NCBI RefSeq assembly: GCF_000521215.1
Contig: NZ_KI928919.1
Location: forward strand, 400,939-464,938
Origin: Labrenzia sp. DG1229
GTDB taxonomy: Bacteria > Pseudomonadota > Alphaproteobacteria > Rhizobiales > Stappiaceae
Direction of reading: 5' to 3'
DNA: 64,000 bases
This document shows positions 49,209 through 57,799 of the stretch, piece by piece. Within the stretch, counting starts at the first letter, position 1, and every line of letters starts with the position of its first letter. The position numbers were made by a program, and so were the translations under genes. Under the pieces are notes generated by a model, which was given only the letters and a program-made list of their open reading frames with translations, was not told the DNA's origin and did no database searches.

Positions 49209-50031
49209 TCGGCGACGGCGCAGCTCACGTCATAAGAATGCTGCAAACCTTTCTCTGATTTTTGCAGCTGCGATTATTATATTGGCTTGCATTGCAGCAG
49301 TCGGAGGTTTCTTCTATTGGAAAATTACAGCAGTTGACCGTCCTGAACTCCTCGCCAGTACTCTTTGTCCCGTGGACGGTCCATACGAGACAACTGTGGT
49401 TTTAATCGACTCTTCGGACTCAATACCTGATGTTGGCCGCCAGCAAATAGAACAATATCTCAATGACCTAGCTGACGATCTGGCGGATTATGGCTTGCTC
49501 GAGCTTCGAATCCTAGAACCAGAAACACCCGGTGGTCGAATTGCGTTCAGCAAGTGCAATCCAGGCAACGGGGCAAACCTGAGCGTGCTCACTGCTAATC
49601 CCGAAATGGCAAGACGTAAATGGGCATCTTCATTCAGAGAACCGCTACGAGAGGCACTTATATCGAGTCTCTCTCCTTCAGAGGCAAACTCCTCACCTAT
49701 TCTAGAGACCATTCAAAGAATTGCAGTAACTCATTTTACAGGAAAGAAAGCGGAGCACAGAACAAACCGGCTAATCATCGTTTCTGATATGTTGGAGCAT
49801 GGTCAAGACTACAGTCACTATCGCGATGGTACGTCTTACACTCGATATCAATCTAGCCCTGCACACAGGAAGTTTAGTACGGATCTAAGCGGTACCGCTG
49901 TTTCGATAAAGTACATTGAGCGCCTCAATTCGCCGGTCAGCTCGGGCGCTCATATGGAATTTTGGGCTGAATGGATCCAGTCAAATGATGGTTGGTTGTT
50001 CAGCGCCGAAAAACTTCAGGGGGCTGGTTAG
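49198..50031 (+). CDS. Single-pass protein with vWA-like domain; second gene of the candidate system
   Basis: The 277-residue protein has a basic N-terminus, one membrane helix near residues 22-44 (LSLIFAAAIIILACIAAVGG) and a periplasmic domain that looks like a von Willebrand A fold. VVLIDSSDSI fits the MIDAS motif DxSxS, and LIIVSDMLEHG fits the strand with the distal Asp. Such domains bind metal-dependent protein partners. I chose the ATG at 49198; a GTG 12 bases upstream is the alternative. Translationally coupled to its neighbours. Confidence 0.75.
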   Translation: MARDRRRRSSRHKNAANLSLIFAAAIIILACIAAVGGFFYWKITAVDRPELLASTLCPVDGPYETTVVLIDSSDSIPDVGRQQIEQYLNDLADDLADYGLLELRILEPETPGGRIAFSKCNPGNGANLSVLTANPEMARRKWASSFREPLREALISSLSPSEANSSPILETIQRIAVTHFTGKKAEHRTNRLIIVSDMLEHGQDYSHYRDGTSYTRYQSSPAHRKFSTDLSGTAVSIKYIERLNSPVSSGAHMEFWAEWIQSNDGWLFSAEKLQGAG

Positions 50032-50037
50032 AGAACG

Positions 50038-51276
50038 ATGGCACGCAGAAGTGAAACAAAATCACGATCCAGGTTGGCTGGCTTGTCTTTTTTCACGTTT
50101 TTTGTTGCTGGTAGTGCCTACATTATCGCGGCAAAGAATTTCGAGCTGCCCCCTTTTGTTGTAACTTTTATTCCAATCGGAATAATGGCGATCTATGCGC
50201 TGGCATCGAAATACATACCGGGCCTAAGATTACGCGATGATCAGAATGGAGATAATTGTTACTATCTCGGCTTTCTCTACACGCTCACAAGTCTCGGCAT
50301 GTCGTTGTATCAATTTGATATTACATCTTCTGGTGAAAGCATTATACAAAACTTTGGCGTAGCGGTCGCTAGCACAATTGCGGGCGTAGCATTTCGAGTT
50401 TTATTTCATCAAATGCGTCTCGACCCAGAAGATGTTGAAGCAGCGGCTCGGCTTGAACTTGCTGAGGCTTCTCGGCGTGTCAGACGCGAACTTGATGCTT
50501 CTGTACGAGATCTTGCAGTATTCCGACGCGCAACGGAGCAACAGATAAACGAAGGATTTGTTGAGGTTCAAAGTAGTTTGAATGAAGTAACTACGAAAAT
50601 TGTCAATACTTTCGATGAATTAGCGAAATCTGCCTCAAAACCCATCGAAGACGTTTCTATCAGTTCCAAAGATACAATTTCATCTCTGTCTGATTCAATA
50701 AGCAATAGCTTGACTGAGGCGGCGCAAACGCTTGCTAACCAAAGCGAGAATCTGGCCACTGCCAGCGGGGAAATTTCAAAATCCCTCGAAACAACGGCTT
50801 CTCAACTAAACGATATGCAGACACCCGATAAGGTGATTGAGATCCAGCTCACTCCTATCGCAAATGAACTCTCGCTAGCTGTTCAGGAATTCAGCACACG
50901 CTTGGATGCCAGAGCTGCCTCCGAAGACGGAATCTTAAAGGCGCTTCTAGACAGCAACAATTCCAGCGAAGCGCAATATGAGAAACTCTTGGAGACGGCA
51001 GAATCCATGTGGTCGGCTGCCAAAGTCATCCAGGACAACGCAAAGCGAGAAGAACACTCTTCACAGGTGCTTTTCGAAGTTTCTAACTCCGTCAGAGATG
51101 CTGTCATCCAGACGAAGGCAAATGCAGAGCAGGTGCAATCAATCATTGTAAATCTCAACCATTTCTTGCAAAGCAATTCAGAAACCGTAGCTTTGGCAGG
51201 ATTGACGCAAAGCATCAATGAATTAGTGAGAACAATTGGTGACGCGAACGCAGACGGGAATAATATGGCCAGATGA
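50038..51276 (+). CDS. MotA/ExbB-like membrane protein with long helical tail; third gene of the candidate system
   Basis: The 412-residue protein has three or four membrane helices in the first 125 residues; the last (NFGVAVASTIAGVAFRVLF) resembles the pore helix of MotA/TolQ/ExbB-type proton channels, which carries a similar A-x-x-x-T-x-x-G pattern. The remaining 280 residues are low-complexity, Ser/Ala/Glu-rich and helical, predicted to project into the cytoplasm. This is the layout of ZorA from Zorya systems, although shorter. The next gene encodes an OmpA/MotB-like partner, supporting a stator pair. Assignment is by architecture only. Confidence 0.7.
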   Translation: MARRSETKSRSRLAGLSFFTFFVAGSAYIIAAKNFELPPFVVTFIPIGIMAIYALASKYIPGLRLRDDQNGDNCYYLGFLYTLTSLGMSLYQFDITSSGESIIQNFGVAVASTIAGVAFRVLFHQMRLDPEDVEAAARLELAEASRRVRRELDASVRDLAVFRRATEQQINEGFVEVQSSLNEVTTKIVNTFDELAKSASKPIEDVSISSKDTISSLSDSISNSLTEAAQTLANQSENLATASGEISKSLETTASQLNDMQTPDKVIEIQLTPIANELSLAVQEFSTRLDARAASEDGILKALLDSNNSSEAQYEKLLETAESMWSAAKVIQDNAKREEHSSQVLFEVSNSVRDAVIQTKANAEQVQSIIVNLNHFLQSNSETVALAGLTQSINELVRTIGDANADGNNMAR

Positions 51277-51277
51277 C

Positions 51278-52327
51278 ATGAGGTTTCGAGCAGCAATCAA
51301 TGAAGACACAGACGCTTATAGGCGAGGTGTTGTACTTGGCCTAACGATGGCAGAGATACTTCTTCTGGTCGTCTTTTGCCTTCTGATTGCGACTGCGGCG
51401 ATTTTTAAAAGAGATCAAAACAAGGCTTCTGAACTTCAAAATCAAATCAATCGACAAAATCTGCAAATCAAACAACAAAAAGCTCAGATTGAAACAAGTA
51501 TAAAAATTTCCCAATTTTCAGAGAAGCTTTTATCTCAACTGACGAGAGCAAAAAATATTGAAGATGATTGGCGAAAAATCGTAGCGTCAAAGACGTTGGT
51601 TGATCGCCTTGAAAAAGAGGGCCTCAGCGCTGAAACGTTAATAAGCAAAGTAGAAACGCTGAAGGCAATCCAACCCATTCTGGAGAGTGATGCTTCAAGT
51701 GATGACCTAACCGCAGCAATCGAGCTGTCACATAAATTTAAGAGCGAAAGAGAGCTGCGCGGGTTAGAGGGCAAGTCGATCGTAGAAATCACCCGTCTCG
51801 CCGAAGTGGGGACTAACTTCGAAAACGACGATTCAGGTGATCATGATTGGCCGCCAATCATTATGTTAAGTGAGGCGGAAGAATATACGTTCGTCACTGG
51901 GAGTGCCGAGTTAAGTCAATCGTTTGAAGAAAAACTCTCCACCGACATCGCGCAGCAAGTCAATAGAATCGTTCGGCAATATGATGCGAATATAGTTGAA
52001 GTTATTGGCCACACGGATGAGCGTGCGCTGTCTCGAAAAGCTTCGAATCTAGATCGAAGACTCGCAGGTGCAATAACTGGCGCAGTTCCGATCGAAGCGC
52101 TTGTGGCTGCAGATAACACCGGGCTCGGTATGGCCAGAGCAGTCTCCGTCGCTCGAGTACTCAAGGCAGATCCTCGCTTGAAAGATGTAGTTGTTCTTCC
52201 TTTATCTGGTGGCCAACTCATCCTACCAGGTGACCAGCTTTCGACAGGGCAAAACCCTGGCGACGTTAAAAGTCGTCGTCGAATTGAGATTCGGATTCGC
52301 CGCCCTGAACAACAAATCAAACCCTAA
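51278..52327 (+). CDS. OmpA/MotB-like peptidoglycan-binding protein; fourth gene of the candidate system
   Basis: The 349-residue protein has one membrane helix near residues 24-44 (LTMAEILLLVVFCLLIATAA), a coiled coil to about residue 130, and a C-terminal OmpA/MotB-like domain from about 200. That domain shows VEVIGHTDERAL with the diaminopimelate-binding Asp, NTGLGMARAVSVARVL in place of the usual LSxxRAxxVxxxL, and RRRIEIRIRRP with the conserved Arg. Such proteins anchor MotA-like partners to the cell wall (MotB, ZorB). The ATG at 51278 follows the previous stop by one base. Confidence 0.8.
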   Translation: MRFRAAINEDTDAYRRGVVLGLTMAEILLLVVFCLLIATAAIFKRDQNKASELQNQINRQNLQIKQQKAQIETSIKISQFSEKLLSQLTRAKNIEDDWRKIVASKTLVDRLEKEGLSAETLISKVETLKAIQPILESDASSDDLTAAIELSHKFKSERELRGLEGKSIVEITRLAEVGTNFENDDSGDHDWPPIIMLSEAEEYTFVTGSAELSQSFEEKLSTDIAQQVNRIVRQYDANIVEVIGHTDERALSRKASNLDRRLAGAITGAVPIEALVAADNTGLGMARAVSVARVLKADPRLKDVVVLPLSGGQLILPGDQLSTGQNPGDVKSRRRIEIRIRRPEQQIKP

Positions 52328-52369
52328 TACCATCCATCATAGCAGGCGATAACTCATGGATCTTTGCCA

Positions 52370-53044
52370 ATGCCATCTCGAATTTTAGTCTCATTGACCC
52401 TTCTCGCAATGTCGTTGCTGGCTTTACCTATTGCTATTGCCAATTCGGCTTCAGTGTCCATCGTTGACGGGGACACTATCGATGTTGACAGCAAACGTAT
52501 CCGACTCCATGGAATAGATGCGCCCGAAGCAGGGCAATCCTGCAAAAAAGCTGGCGGTGGCGAATGGCCATGTGGGCGTCGTGCCATCGAGGAATTGGAG
52601 CAGCTAATCGGCGATGAAAGTCTAAATTGTAATGATCTTGGGACAGACGATTTCGGGAGAACCCTGAGTGTTTGTTACTTGGGACCGATTGACATCAATG
52701 AAGTCATGGTTCGCAATGGCTTTGCTTGGTCATTTCGAAAATATGCGAGTGACTACAATGATGTTGAAGACCAGGCGCGTAAGGAACAATTGGGTGTCTG
52801 GCAAAGGACAACCCAAACTCCTTGGGAGTTTCGCGCTCGTCGTTGGGAAGTAGCCGAGCAATCTGCACCCGATGGCTGTCCTATCAAAGGTAACATTTCC
52901 CGCAATGGCCGCATTTACCACGCTCCGTGGTCTCCCTGGTACTCCCGAACCAAAATCGATACTTCAAAAGGAGAGCGCTGGTTCTGCGATGAGGCTGAGG
53001 CAACAAGTGCTGGTTGGCGCGCTCCCTTCTGGGGGAGCAGATGA
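52370..53044 (+). CDS. Secreted thermonuclease-family nuclease
   Basis: The 224-residue protein has a signal peptide (hydrophobic residues 5-22, cleavage likely after IANSA) and a staphylococcal-nuclease fold. The catalytic and calcium-binding signals are VDGDTIDV and RIRLHGIDAPE, with GTDDFGRTLSVCY in the middle. A C-terminal extension of about 80 residues with paired Cys (PDGCPIKGN, RWFCDEAEA) matches the excalibur-like tail of some such nucleases. It begins 42 bases after the OmpA-like gene on the same strand, so it may be the effector of that operon or independent cargo. Confidence 0.88.
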   Translation: MPSRILVSLTLLAMSLLALPIAIANSASVSIVDGDTIDVDSKRIRLHGIDAPEAGQSCKKAGGGEWPCGRRAIEELEQLIGDESLNCNDLGTDDFGRTLSVCYLGPIDINEVMVRNGFAWSFRKYASDYNDVEDQARKEQLGVWQRTTQTPWEFRARRWEVAEQSAPDGCPIKGNISRNGRIYHAPWSPWYSRTKIDTSKGERWFCDEAEATSAGWRAPFWGSR

Positions 53045-53156
53045 GCCGACTTATACGTTCAGTAGACATCCATGATCCTTGGTCTTGACCCCTGAACCTG
53101 GTCCGAATTTACTGCGAATTTTTTGGGTACATTTCTAGTCAGATCGGGGTGTCCCG

Positions 53157-53272
53157 ATGCCGAAGAAACTGATTTCAGATGAGCAGGTCGCGTTTGCGTA
53201 GAGGCAAGCGGAATCTGGCGTGAAAATTGGCGAGATTTGCTGGAAGATGGGTATTGCCGACGCAAGGTTCTA
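53157..53272 (+). pseudogene. IS3-family orfA remnant
   Basis: From ATG 53157 the frame reads MPKKLISDEQVAFA, an in-frame TAG, then RQAESGVKIGEICWKMGIAD and RFY, matching the start of IS3-group OrfA proteins before similarity stops. It is a short decayed fragment of an element different from the complete IS3 copy at 46.9 kb. It joins directly to the nuclease fragment. Confidence 0.7.
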
Positions 53273-53599
53273 TCCATAGAAGACACGGTCAAGTGCAATT
53301 GGGTGAACATGCGTGCGTTGGGTGACGATACGCCAAACAAGTACGGTTTCGATACACCGGAGATCTACAGTCCGAAATGTCAACAAGAACTTGAATTGGG
53401 CCGAGCGGCGAAGTCGAGAATGCAGGAATTGATAAGCCAGCCAGGAGTGAAAGTGAAAGACTCCGGAGTTCGCGATCGATACCAGCGCCCTTTGGTTTGG
53501 GTTATTCTGCCAAGTGGACGAACGGCTGGCACTGTTCTCGTGTCTGAAGGGCATGCGCGAATCTGGATGCCCGGATATCGCGGCAACTGGTGCAACTAG
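53273..53599 (+). pseudogene. Second thermonuclease-family gene, 5' end replaced by IS remnant
   Basis: This is a staphylococcal-nuclease-like domain without its signal peptide: SIEDTVKCNWVNMRALGDDT stands where VxDGDTVKCxGVNMRLLGD is expected, then FDTPEIYSPKCQQELELG, DRYQRPLVWV and a C-terminal VSEGHARIWM. The DGD of the catalytic loop is altered to IED and the 5' end is fused to IS3 orfA sequence. A TTG at 53237 inside the remnant could start a 120-residue product, but it is probably non-functional. Confidence 0.7.
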
Positions 53600-53606
53600 G
53601 TTGAGC

Positions 53607-53921
53607 TTACTTCTTAGAGCTTTGTTTTAGTTCATCAATCGTTTTTTGAAGCCTCGCCAATGCGTATTTTGCCTGGTCTTTGCCGTGCGGATTGCAGGTG
53701 TCATTCTTAGCACTCGTCGGTGCGTTTGCTTGAAGGCGACAGCGCTCACGCATCTCTTTGATTGCTCCGGGTGTCGTGAAATAGCGTCGGCCAATTCTTT
53801 CCAACTGTAAATTGCCACGCTCTGCTTCGGCGACAAGTGTCGCCGGTTTGATGTGTCCCCGGAATAAGATTTCGCAAGCCTCCTTCAGAGTTATTGGGGT
53901 GTCATCATCCCAGTCGTTCAC
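53607..53921 (-). CDS. Small predicted DNA-binding protein
   Basis: The 104-residue protein starts at a GTG with ribosome site AAAGGA and begins NDWDDDTPITLKEACEILFR, then LVAEAERGNLQLERIGRRYF, which reads like a winged-helix/MerR-like or excisionase-type domain. The tail is Lys-rich. It lies 4 bases after the HTH gene at 53926, so the two are coupled. Such pairs usually precede an integrase in alphaproteobacterial islands, but none follows here. Confidence 0.6.
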   Translation of the reverse strand: MNDWDDDTPITLKEACEILFRGHIKPATLVAEAERGNLQLERIGRRYFTTPGAIKEMRERCRLQANAPTSAKNDTCNPHGKDQAKYALARLQKTIDELKQSSKK

Positions 53922-53925
53922 AGAA

Positions 53926-54111
53926 CTAGTCCTTTGTCGCTCGCGAATTTTCCAACTGCTTATTCTCGTATTCTTCAATCAGGGACAGATTGAAACGATA
54001 AAGTTTTCCTATTCGAAAATGCGGCACTTCACCTTTCTTGCAGAGATTACGAATTGCGTTCGATGAAACGGACCAACGCTCGGCTAAGTCTTCTGTTTTC
54101 AATATCTTCAT
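53926..54111 (-). CDS. Excisionase-like helix-turn-helix protein
   Basis: The 61-residue protein (MKILKTEDLAERWSVSSNAI, then GEVPHFRIGKLYRFNLSLIE) matches the MerR-like excisionase HTH fold (HTH_17). Such proteins direct integrases or regulate island genes. I start it at 54111; an in-frame ATG at 54141 would extend into the IS630 end. The IS630 element lies 19 bases upstream and may affect its expression. Confidence 0.75.
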   Translation of the reverse strand: MKILKTEDLAERWSVSSNAIRNLCKKGEVPHFRIGKLYRFNLSLIEEYENKQLENSRATKD

Positions 54112-54130
54112 TGAAGTTCCGTTAGTTATA

Positions 54131-55290
54131 CCAACCGTCATAATTCAGAACCGATGCGCCCAATCTCGTAGTCCGATGGACATGATGGTCCAGGGTTGGT
54201 CAATTACCCTGTTCCATGCGCGGCAACAGATATCGACGATTTGTTCGTAGGATTTGAAGATCCGGTTTGACAGCCAGTTGTCCCTGATGAACTGCCAGAG
54301 GTTCTCGACCGGGTTCAATTCGGGAGACCTCGGCGGCAATGGTAGAAGCGTGATGTTGTCGGGGATTTCGAGTTTGCCCGATGTATGCCATCCAGCCTGG
54401 TCGAGGATGACGACGGCATGAGCTCCTGGAGCGACCTGCGACGAGATTTCTTCAATGTGCAACTGCATGGCCGCCGTGTTGCATTTGGGAAGGACCAGTG
54501 CAGCTCCGACGCCACGTGCCGGGCAGATGGCCCCAAATATCCAGGCTGACTTTGTCCGCTGATCCTTGGGGGCACGTGGTCGTGTCCCGCGTTTGGCCCA
54601 TCGCCTTGTGAGTTTGGTTTTCTGCCCCACGCGTGCCTCATCCTGAAACCAAACCTCTACAGAGGTGTTGCTTTCAAGCCGATTGCGGATTTCCGCCAGT
54701 TCGGTTGGGAAGCTTTTTTAAAATCCTCGACGGCAAACTCGTTTTGCGCCGGATGCTGCGGGCGGGCGGTCAAACGCCGATATCCAGCATTCTTCAACTC
54801 TCGCGATACGGTACACTCGTCAATAGCAATGCCAAATTCGGACAGGATCCACGCGGCCAGATCCTTCAGGCGCCAACGCACCACTGCGTCCACCGAGGGA
54901 TACGGGCCGCGTTCGACAATCTCGATCAACGCACGCCGCTGCTGCTCGTCAAGTTTTGAGGGGCGACCGGCCTTGGGAGCATCCTTCAAACCATCGGGAC
55001 CAGATGCATTGAAACGCAACACCCAATCCCGAATGATCTGAAGCGTCACACCGCCCGTGCGGGCCGCGTCCGTACGGCTCCCGCCATCATAGATAACGGC
55101 CAGTGAAAGTAACCGGCGTGTCTGTTTGGCATCCCGGCAATGCTTCGCCAACTGGCGAAGGTCGCATCCGTCAAAGTCATTTCGAAGCGAAATCGCGGCT
55201 CCCATGGCAAACTCCTCTCGTTTGCCATCTGGAATCATATTCGCGCCAAAACGGGAAGCCCAAACATGAGTCACTTCATCTGATGGTTGG
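54131..55290 (-). mobile_element. IS630-family insertion sequence, complete
   Basis: The element is 1160 bp. The ends CCAACCGTCA (left) and CCAACCATCA (right, reverse complement) are inverted repeats, and TA flanks both sides (54129-54130 and 55291-55292), the target duplication of this family. It contains one transposase in two overlapping frames. Confidence 0.85.
54145..55205 (-). CDS. IS630-family transposase in two frames (probable -1 frameshift)
   Basis: The first frame (MGAAISLRNDFDGCDLRQLA) holds the HTH domains and runs to about 54657; the DDE domain (VEVWFQDEARVGQKTKLTRR, VVILDQAGWH, SPELNPVENLWQF) is in the -1 frame to 54145. At 54714-54723 the coding strand has TTTTAAAAAAGC; a -1 slip on the A6 run joins FKK to SFPTELAEIRNRLESNTS. 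The joined product is 353 residues, normal for the family. Catalytic Asp, Asp and Glu are present. A programmed slip is more likely than decay because the site is a classic slippery run. Confidence 0.88.
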
Positions 55291-55547
55291 TATTACAGGT
55301 CCGGACTCCTCAAAATGGCGCGTGCCATTTCCCGTCTTCCGAAGTATGATTCCAGACATTGCTTTCGCGTATTTACTCTACGCATTTCTCAAAGCCAACA
55401 GCCCTGATAGTTCGCAAACGTCCTTTTGTTTGAACCTTGCAGTTGTTTTCTTTTGGGAAGCCACGCAAATATTCAATTATAAGTTTTGTTTTTGGTTGCA
55501 ATTGCGATGATTTGCACCCATCCTATCTCAATACTAGGGAGGTGAAA

Positions 55548-55694
55548 TTGAAAAAGACAGCAGCACTTTTGATCAGTATTGCATTCATATTGGGTAACGT
55601 TGCAACCGCTCATTCACATGGTGGCGGATGCAGAAAAGACAGTCCAAGAGGCCAGTGCTGTCACGCCGGAAGCAAGCCATACCACTGTCATTAA
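55548..55694 (+). CDS. 48-residue secreted Cys/His-rich peptide
   Basis: The product has a signal peptide (KKTAALLISIAFILGNVATA) and a short mature part with HSHGGGCRKDSPRGQCCHAG and YHCH, recalling the YHYH/metal-binding knots of small secreted proteins. I chose the TTG at 55548 because AGGGAGG lies five bases upstream; the in-frame GTG at 55542 is inside that ribosome site. Function unknown. Confidence 0.6.
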   Translation: MKKTAALLISIAFILGNVATAHSHGGGCRKDSPRGQCCHAGSKPYHCH

Positions 55695-55733
55695 TTGGGG
55701 TGCTCTCTCAGCAAAGAGGCAGCAAGCAACCGA

Positions 55734-55970
55734 ATGAATGATTTTTCAAAACACCAGACTATCGTAGTAGTTACGGCTGAGTGGGATGAGGAAGCCTCTG
55801 TTTGGGTGGCAACAAGTGAAGATGAAAAAATCGGGCTTGTAACAGAAGCGCCTACTTTGGATGAGCTGAAGGATAGGGTTCTGACTGTATTGCCGAACTT
55901 AATTCAAGATAACTTGTCTGACGAGAAAGGTCTAGAAATCAAGCGGATGCGGGTAAGCGTCAATTGCTAA
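55734..55970 (+). CDS. DUF1902/HicB-like small protein
   Basis: The 78-residue protein has the pattern of DUF1902 (VVVTAEWDEEASVWVATSED then GLVTEAPTLDELKDRVLTVL), a half-HicB fold related to toxin-antitoxin antitoxins. No HicA-type toxin is adjacent, so it may be an orphan. It follows the 48-residue secreted peptide gene by 39 bases. Confidence 0.75.
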   Translation: MNDFSKHQTIVVVTAEWDEEASVWVATSEDEKIGLVTEAPTLDELKDRVLTVLPNLIQDNLSDEKGLEIKRMRVSVNC

Positions 55971-56000
55971 TTCGAGATCTAAAGAGATGAAACCCTTGAA

Positions 56001-56234
56001 TTAGCTGTGAGCTTGAGCCAAGGCGTTAATCTGATCTTCAATTACAACAGGATAACCACGAAATACTCGGGGAACATTCCGGTGCGACGACATCCATGCA
56101 CTATCACCAGCAACCACCAACCGCTCCCCGCTATGATCGTTCCAAGCGAATACTGAACCCCGCCCACTAGGAAGGGAGAGTGACTCGGCAAGTGCGGTGG
56201 CCGCCGCCATAGCTTTTTTGTGGCTTTCAGACAT
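56001..56234 (-). CDS. Small partner protein of the trypsin-like protease
   Basis: The 77-residue product is unfamiliar. It starts with a helix (SESHKKAMAAATALAESLSL) and has a short beta-rich part (RLVVAGDSAWM, GYPVVIEDQ). Its start overlaps the protease stop by 8 bases, so the two are coupled. It could be an inhibitor, substrate or chaperone of the protease; that is inference from position only. Confidence 0.6.
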   Translation of the reverse strand: MSESHKKAMAAATALAESLSLPSGRGSVFAWNDHSGERLVVAGDSAWMSSHRNVPRVFRGYPVVIEDQINALAQAHS

Positions 56235-57342
56235 GATGTCCCGACACGATCTCTACCGACAATTTTTTCATAATCTCTGGCAGAGGTAAAATGAATGATA
56301 ATCCTCTTTGTTCATTTCCGGCAAATACCAAACCAACGGCTACCGATCTTCCATTGCCATCGTCTGCCACGACCAACGAACCGGAGTCTCCAGGCTTCGA
56401 GAATGGCATCCCACTGTCGCCAACCACAACAAAAACAGTTTCGAAAAAAACCGTTTTACGAATTCCATACTCCGCTACATGATACTGAACAGGTACGGGC
56501 GAAGCAGATTGGGCGACAATAGTCCCCTTAGTAAATCCCGTCGTTCTGCCGAACTTCTTAACACGCATTGATGGCGTAGGTGTGGCAACGTCTGGAGGGG
56601 TATCAAACACTGTCCCTTGGAATGATGTAACTTTGTCGATGTCTGCTAAACGAAATAGGCTTACGTCCCAATTAACGTCGATCTTAATGTTTTCTGGTAT
56701 GCCATCGTTTATCGGTAACAAACGATCGTGCCTTCCAATCGTGAAAGGGTCGCATGCGGCTTCGGTGGCATCAAGCGGCCCCGGTGCCAAGATCGGCAAG
56801 CCGGGCATAGCATTATTGCAAGCCCCTGCTACATGGTTGTTGGTCATTCCATAATAAACACCATTTTGATCTCGGACTATAAGACCCAAAGTCCCTGCAC
56901 CTACACAATGCGCCGGGAATATCGATGAACCGCAGGTATAGCGACCTGCTCTCAGGTTGAAAGGGTGAGGATTTTGAGGAGGTGGCGGGTTTCCCTTGAC
57001 CTGAGCAACGCCGCCCTGGATGTATTCGATGGTGATGCCGTCCATGTGGAAGGGAAGTATCTTTTCGTCGGCTTTGCTAACTTTGCCATGAGTGAAGATA
57101 ACAACCTTCTTGTCACTCTCGTTGTAACCAACGAGGTTAATAGATTTTTTTCTTAGAATTTGCTCTACGGCCTGAGCTCGAAACGCGTCCTCACCGGTTG
57201 AGAACCCATCTTGTTCGCTTTCAAACGCCTCTTCTAAAGGCACTTTGTCAAAAAGATTGTGCCTTTTTGCCCACGCTAAAACACCTTCGGCCAATGTTTT
57301 CGCCGATTGCGGTTTTGCATCACTTGCTTGGTCATCTTGCAT
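56227..57342 (-). CDS. Trypsin-like (S1-fold) serine protease without signal peptide
   Basis: The 371-residue protein has an N-terminal region of about 115 residues, a Pro-rich linker (GNPPPPQNP), and a trypsin-like domain. The triad is visible: His170 in MTNNHVAGAC, Asp226 in NVNWDVSLF-type context (IDVNWDVSLFRLAD), and Ser320 in KPGDSGSLVV. No signal peptide is seen, so it is probably cytoplasmic, which is unusual for this fold and known among defence- and stress-linked proteases. The coupled small gene follows. Confidence 0.8.
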   Translation of the reverse strand: MQDDQASDAKPQSAKTLAEGVLAWAKRHNLFDKVPLEEAFESEQDGFSTGEDAFRAQAVEQILRKKSINLVGYNESDKKVVIFTHGKVSKADEKILPFHMDGITIEYIQGGVAQVKGNPPPPQNPHPFNLRAGRYTCGSSIFPAHCVGAGTLGLIVRDQNGVYYGMTNNHVAGACNNAMPGLPILAPGPLDATEAACDPFTIGRHDRLLPINDGIPENIKIDVNWDVSLFRLADIDKVTSFQGTVFDTPPDVATPTPSMRVKKFGRTTGFTKGTIVAQSASPVPVQYHVAEYGIRKTVFFETVFVVVGDSGMPFSKPGDSGSLVVADDGNGRSVAVGLVFAGNEQRGLSFILPLPEIMKKLSVEIVSGHHV

Positions 57343-57511
57343 ACGCTTTGCCCTGTTCAGTCCGGTACAACTTTGGCGAGTTGCGGCTGGGAGTCAAGAA
57401 CATGTGCCGCTTGAGTTCATTCCGACCAAAGTTTCGCGGCAAGCCTCGTTAAAATGAACATAAGCCAACCAACCGCGAGTATTCGGCACTGCCCGACAAC
57501 CAAAGCCTTAC

Positions 57512-57799
57512 CTATCCAAACGAAAGTAATTTGCCTTTCTCCTGGCCATCCCACTTTATTGGCCCTGGTAGCCCTGTGAGCTTCCCGTTTTTAGCAGGGC
57601 TACCCTTAATCTGAGTAAGGGTAACTTCTAAAGCTGATCGGCTGAAAATTAAGCCGATTTGGGCACGCGTAACTTTCGTGAGTTCCGATCGGTTTTGCTT
57701 TGCCTCGGCAATGGCTTCAGCGATATCTAGTTTTGCTAAGTTCTGACAGCCAATGTCTTTCGCAGTCTTCTCGCTGCACCCCGCATTCTGGCCGAATGC
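57512..57799 (-). pseudogene. Possible phage terminase small subunit remnant
   Basis: A minus-strand open stretch without a start codon reads AFGQNAGCSEKTAKDIGCQN, then LAKLDIAEAIAEAKQNRSEL, ending at TAG 57512. SEKTAKxIGxxxLxKxxIxxxIxxxxxxRSE is the helical signature of terminase small subunits (Terminase_2). An in-frame stop lies just upstream and the usual first 30 residues are absent. The call rests on reading by eye. Confidence 0.4.

Noticed and set aside
48336-53044. Full Zorya defence system
   Set aside because: The MotA-like and OmpA-like proteins are reminiscent, but ZorC and ZorD/ZorE genes are absent, so the name is not used.
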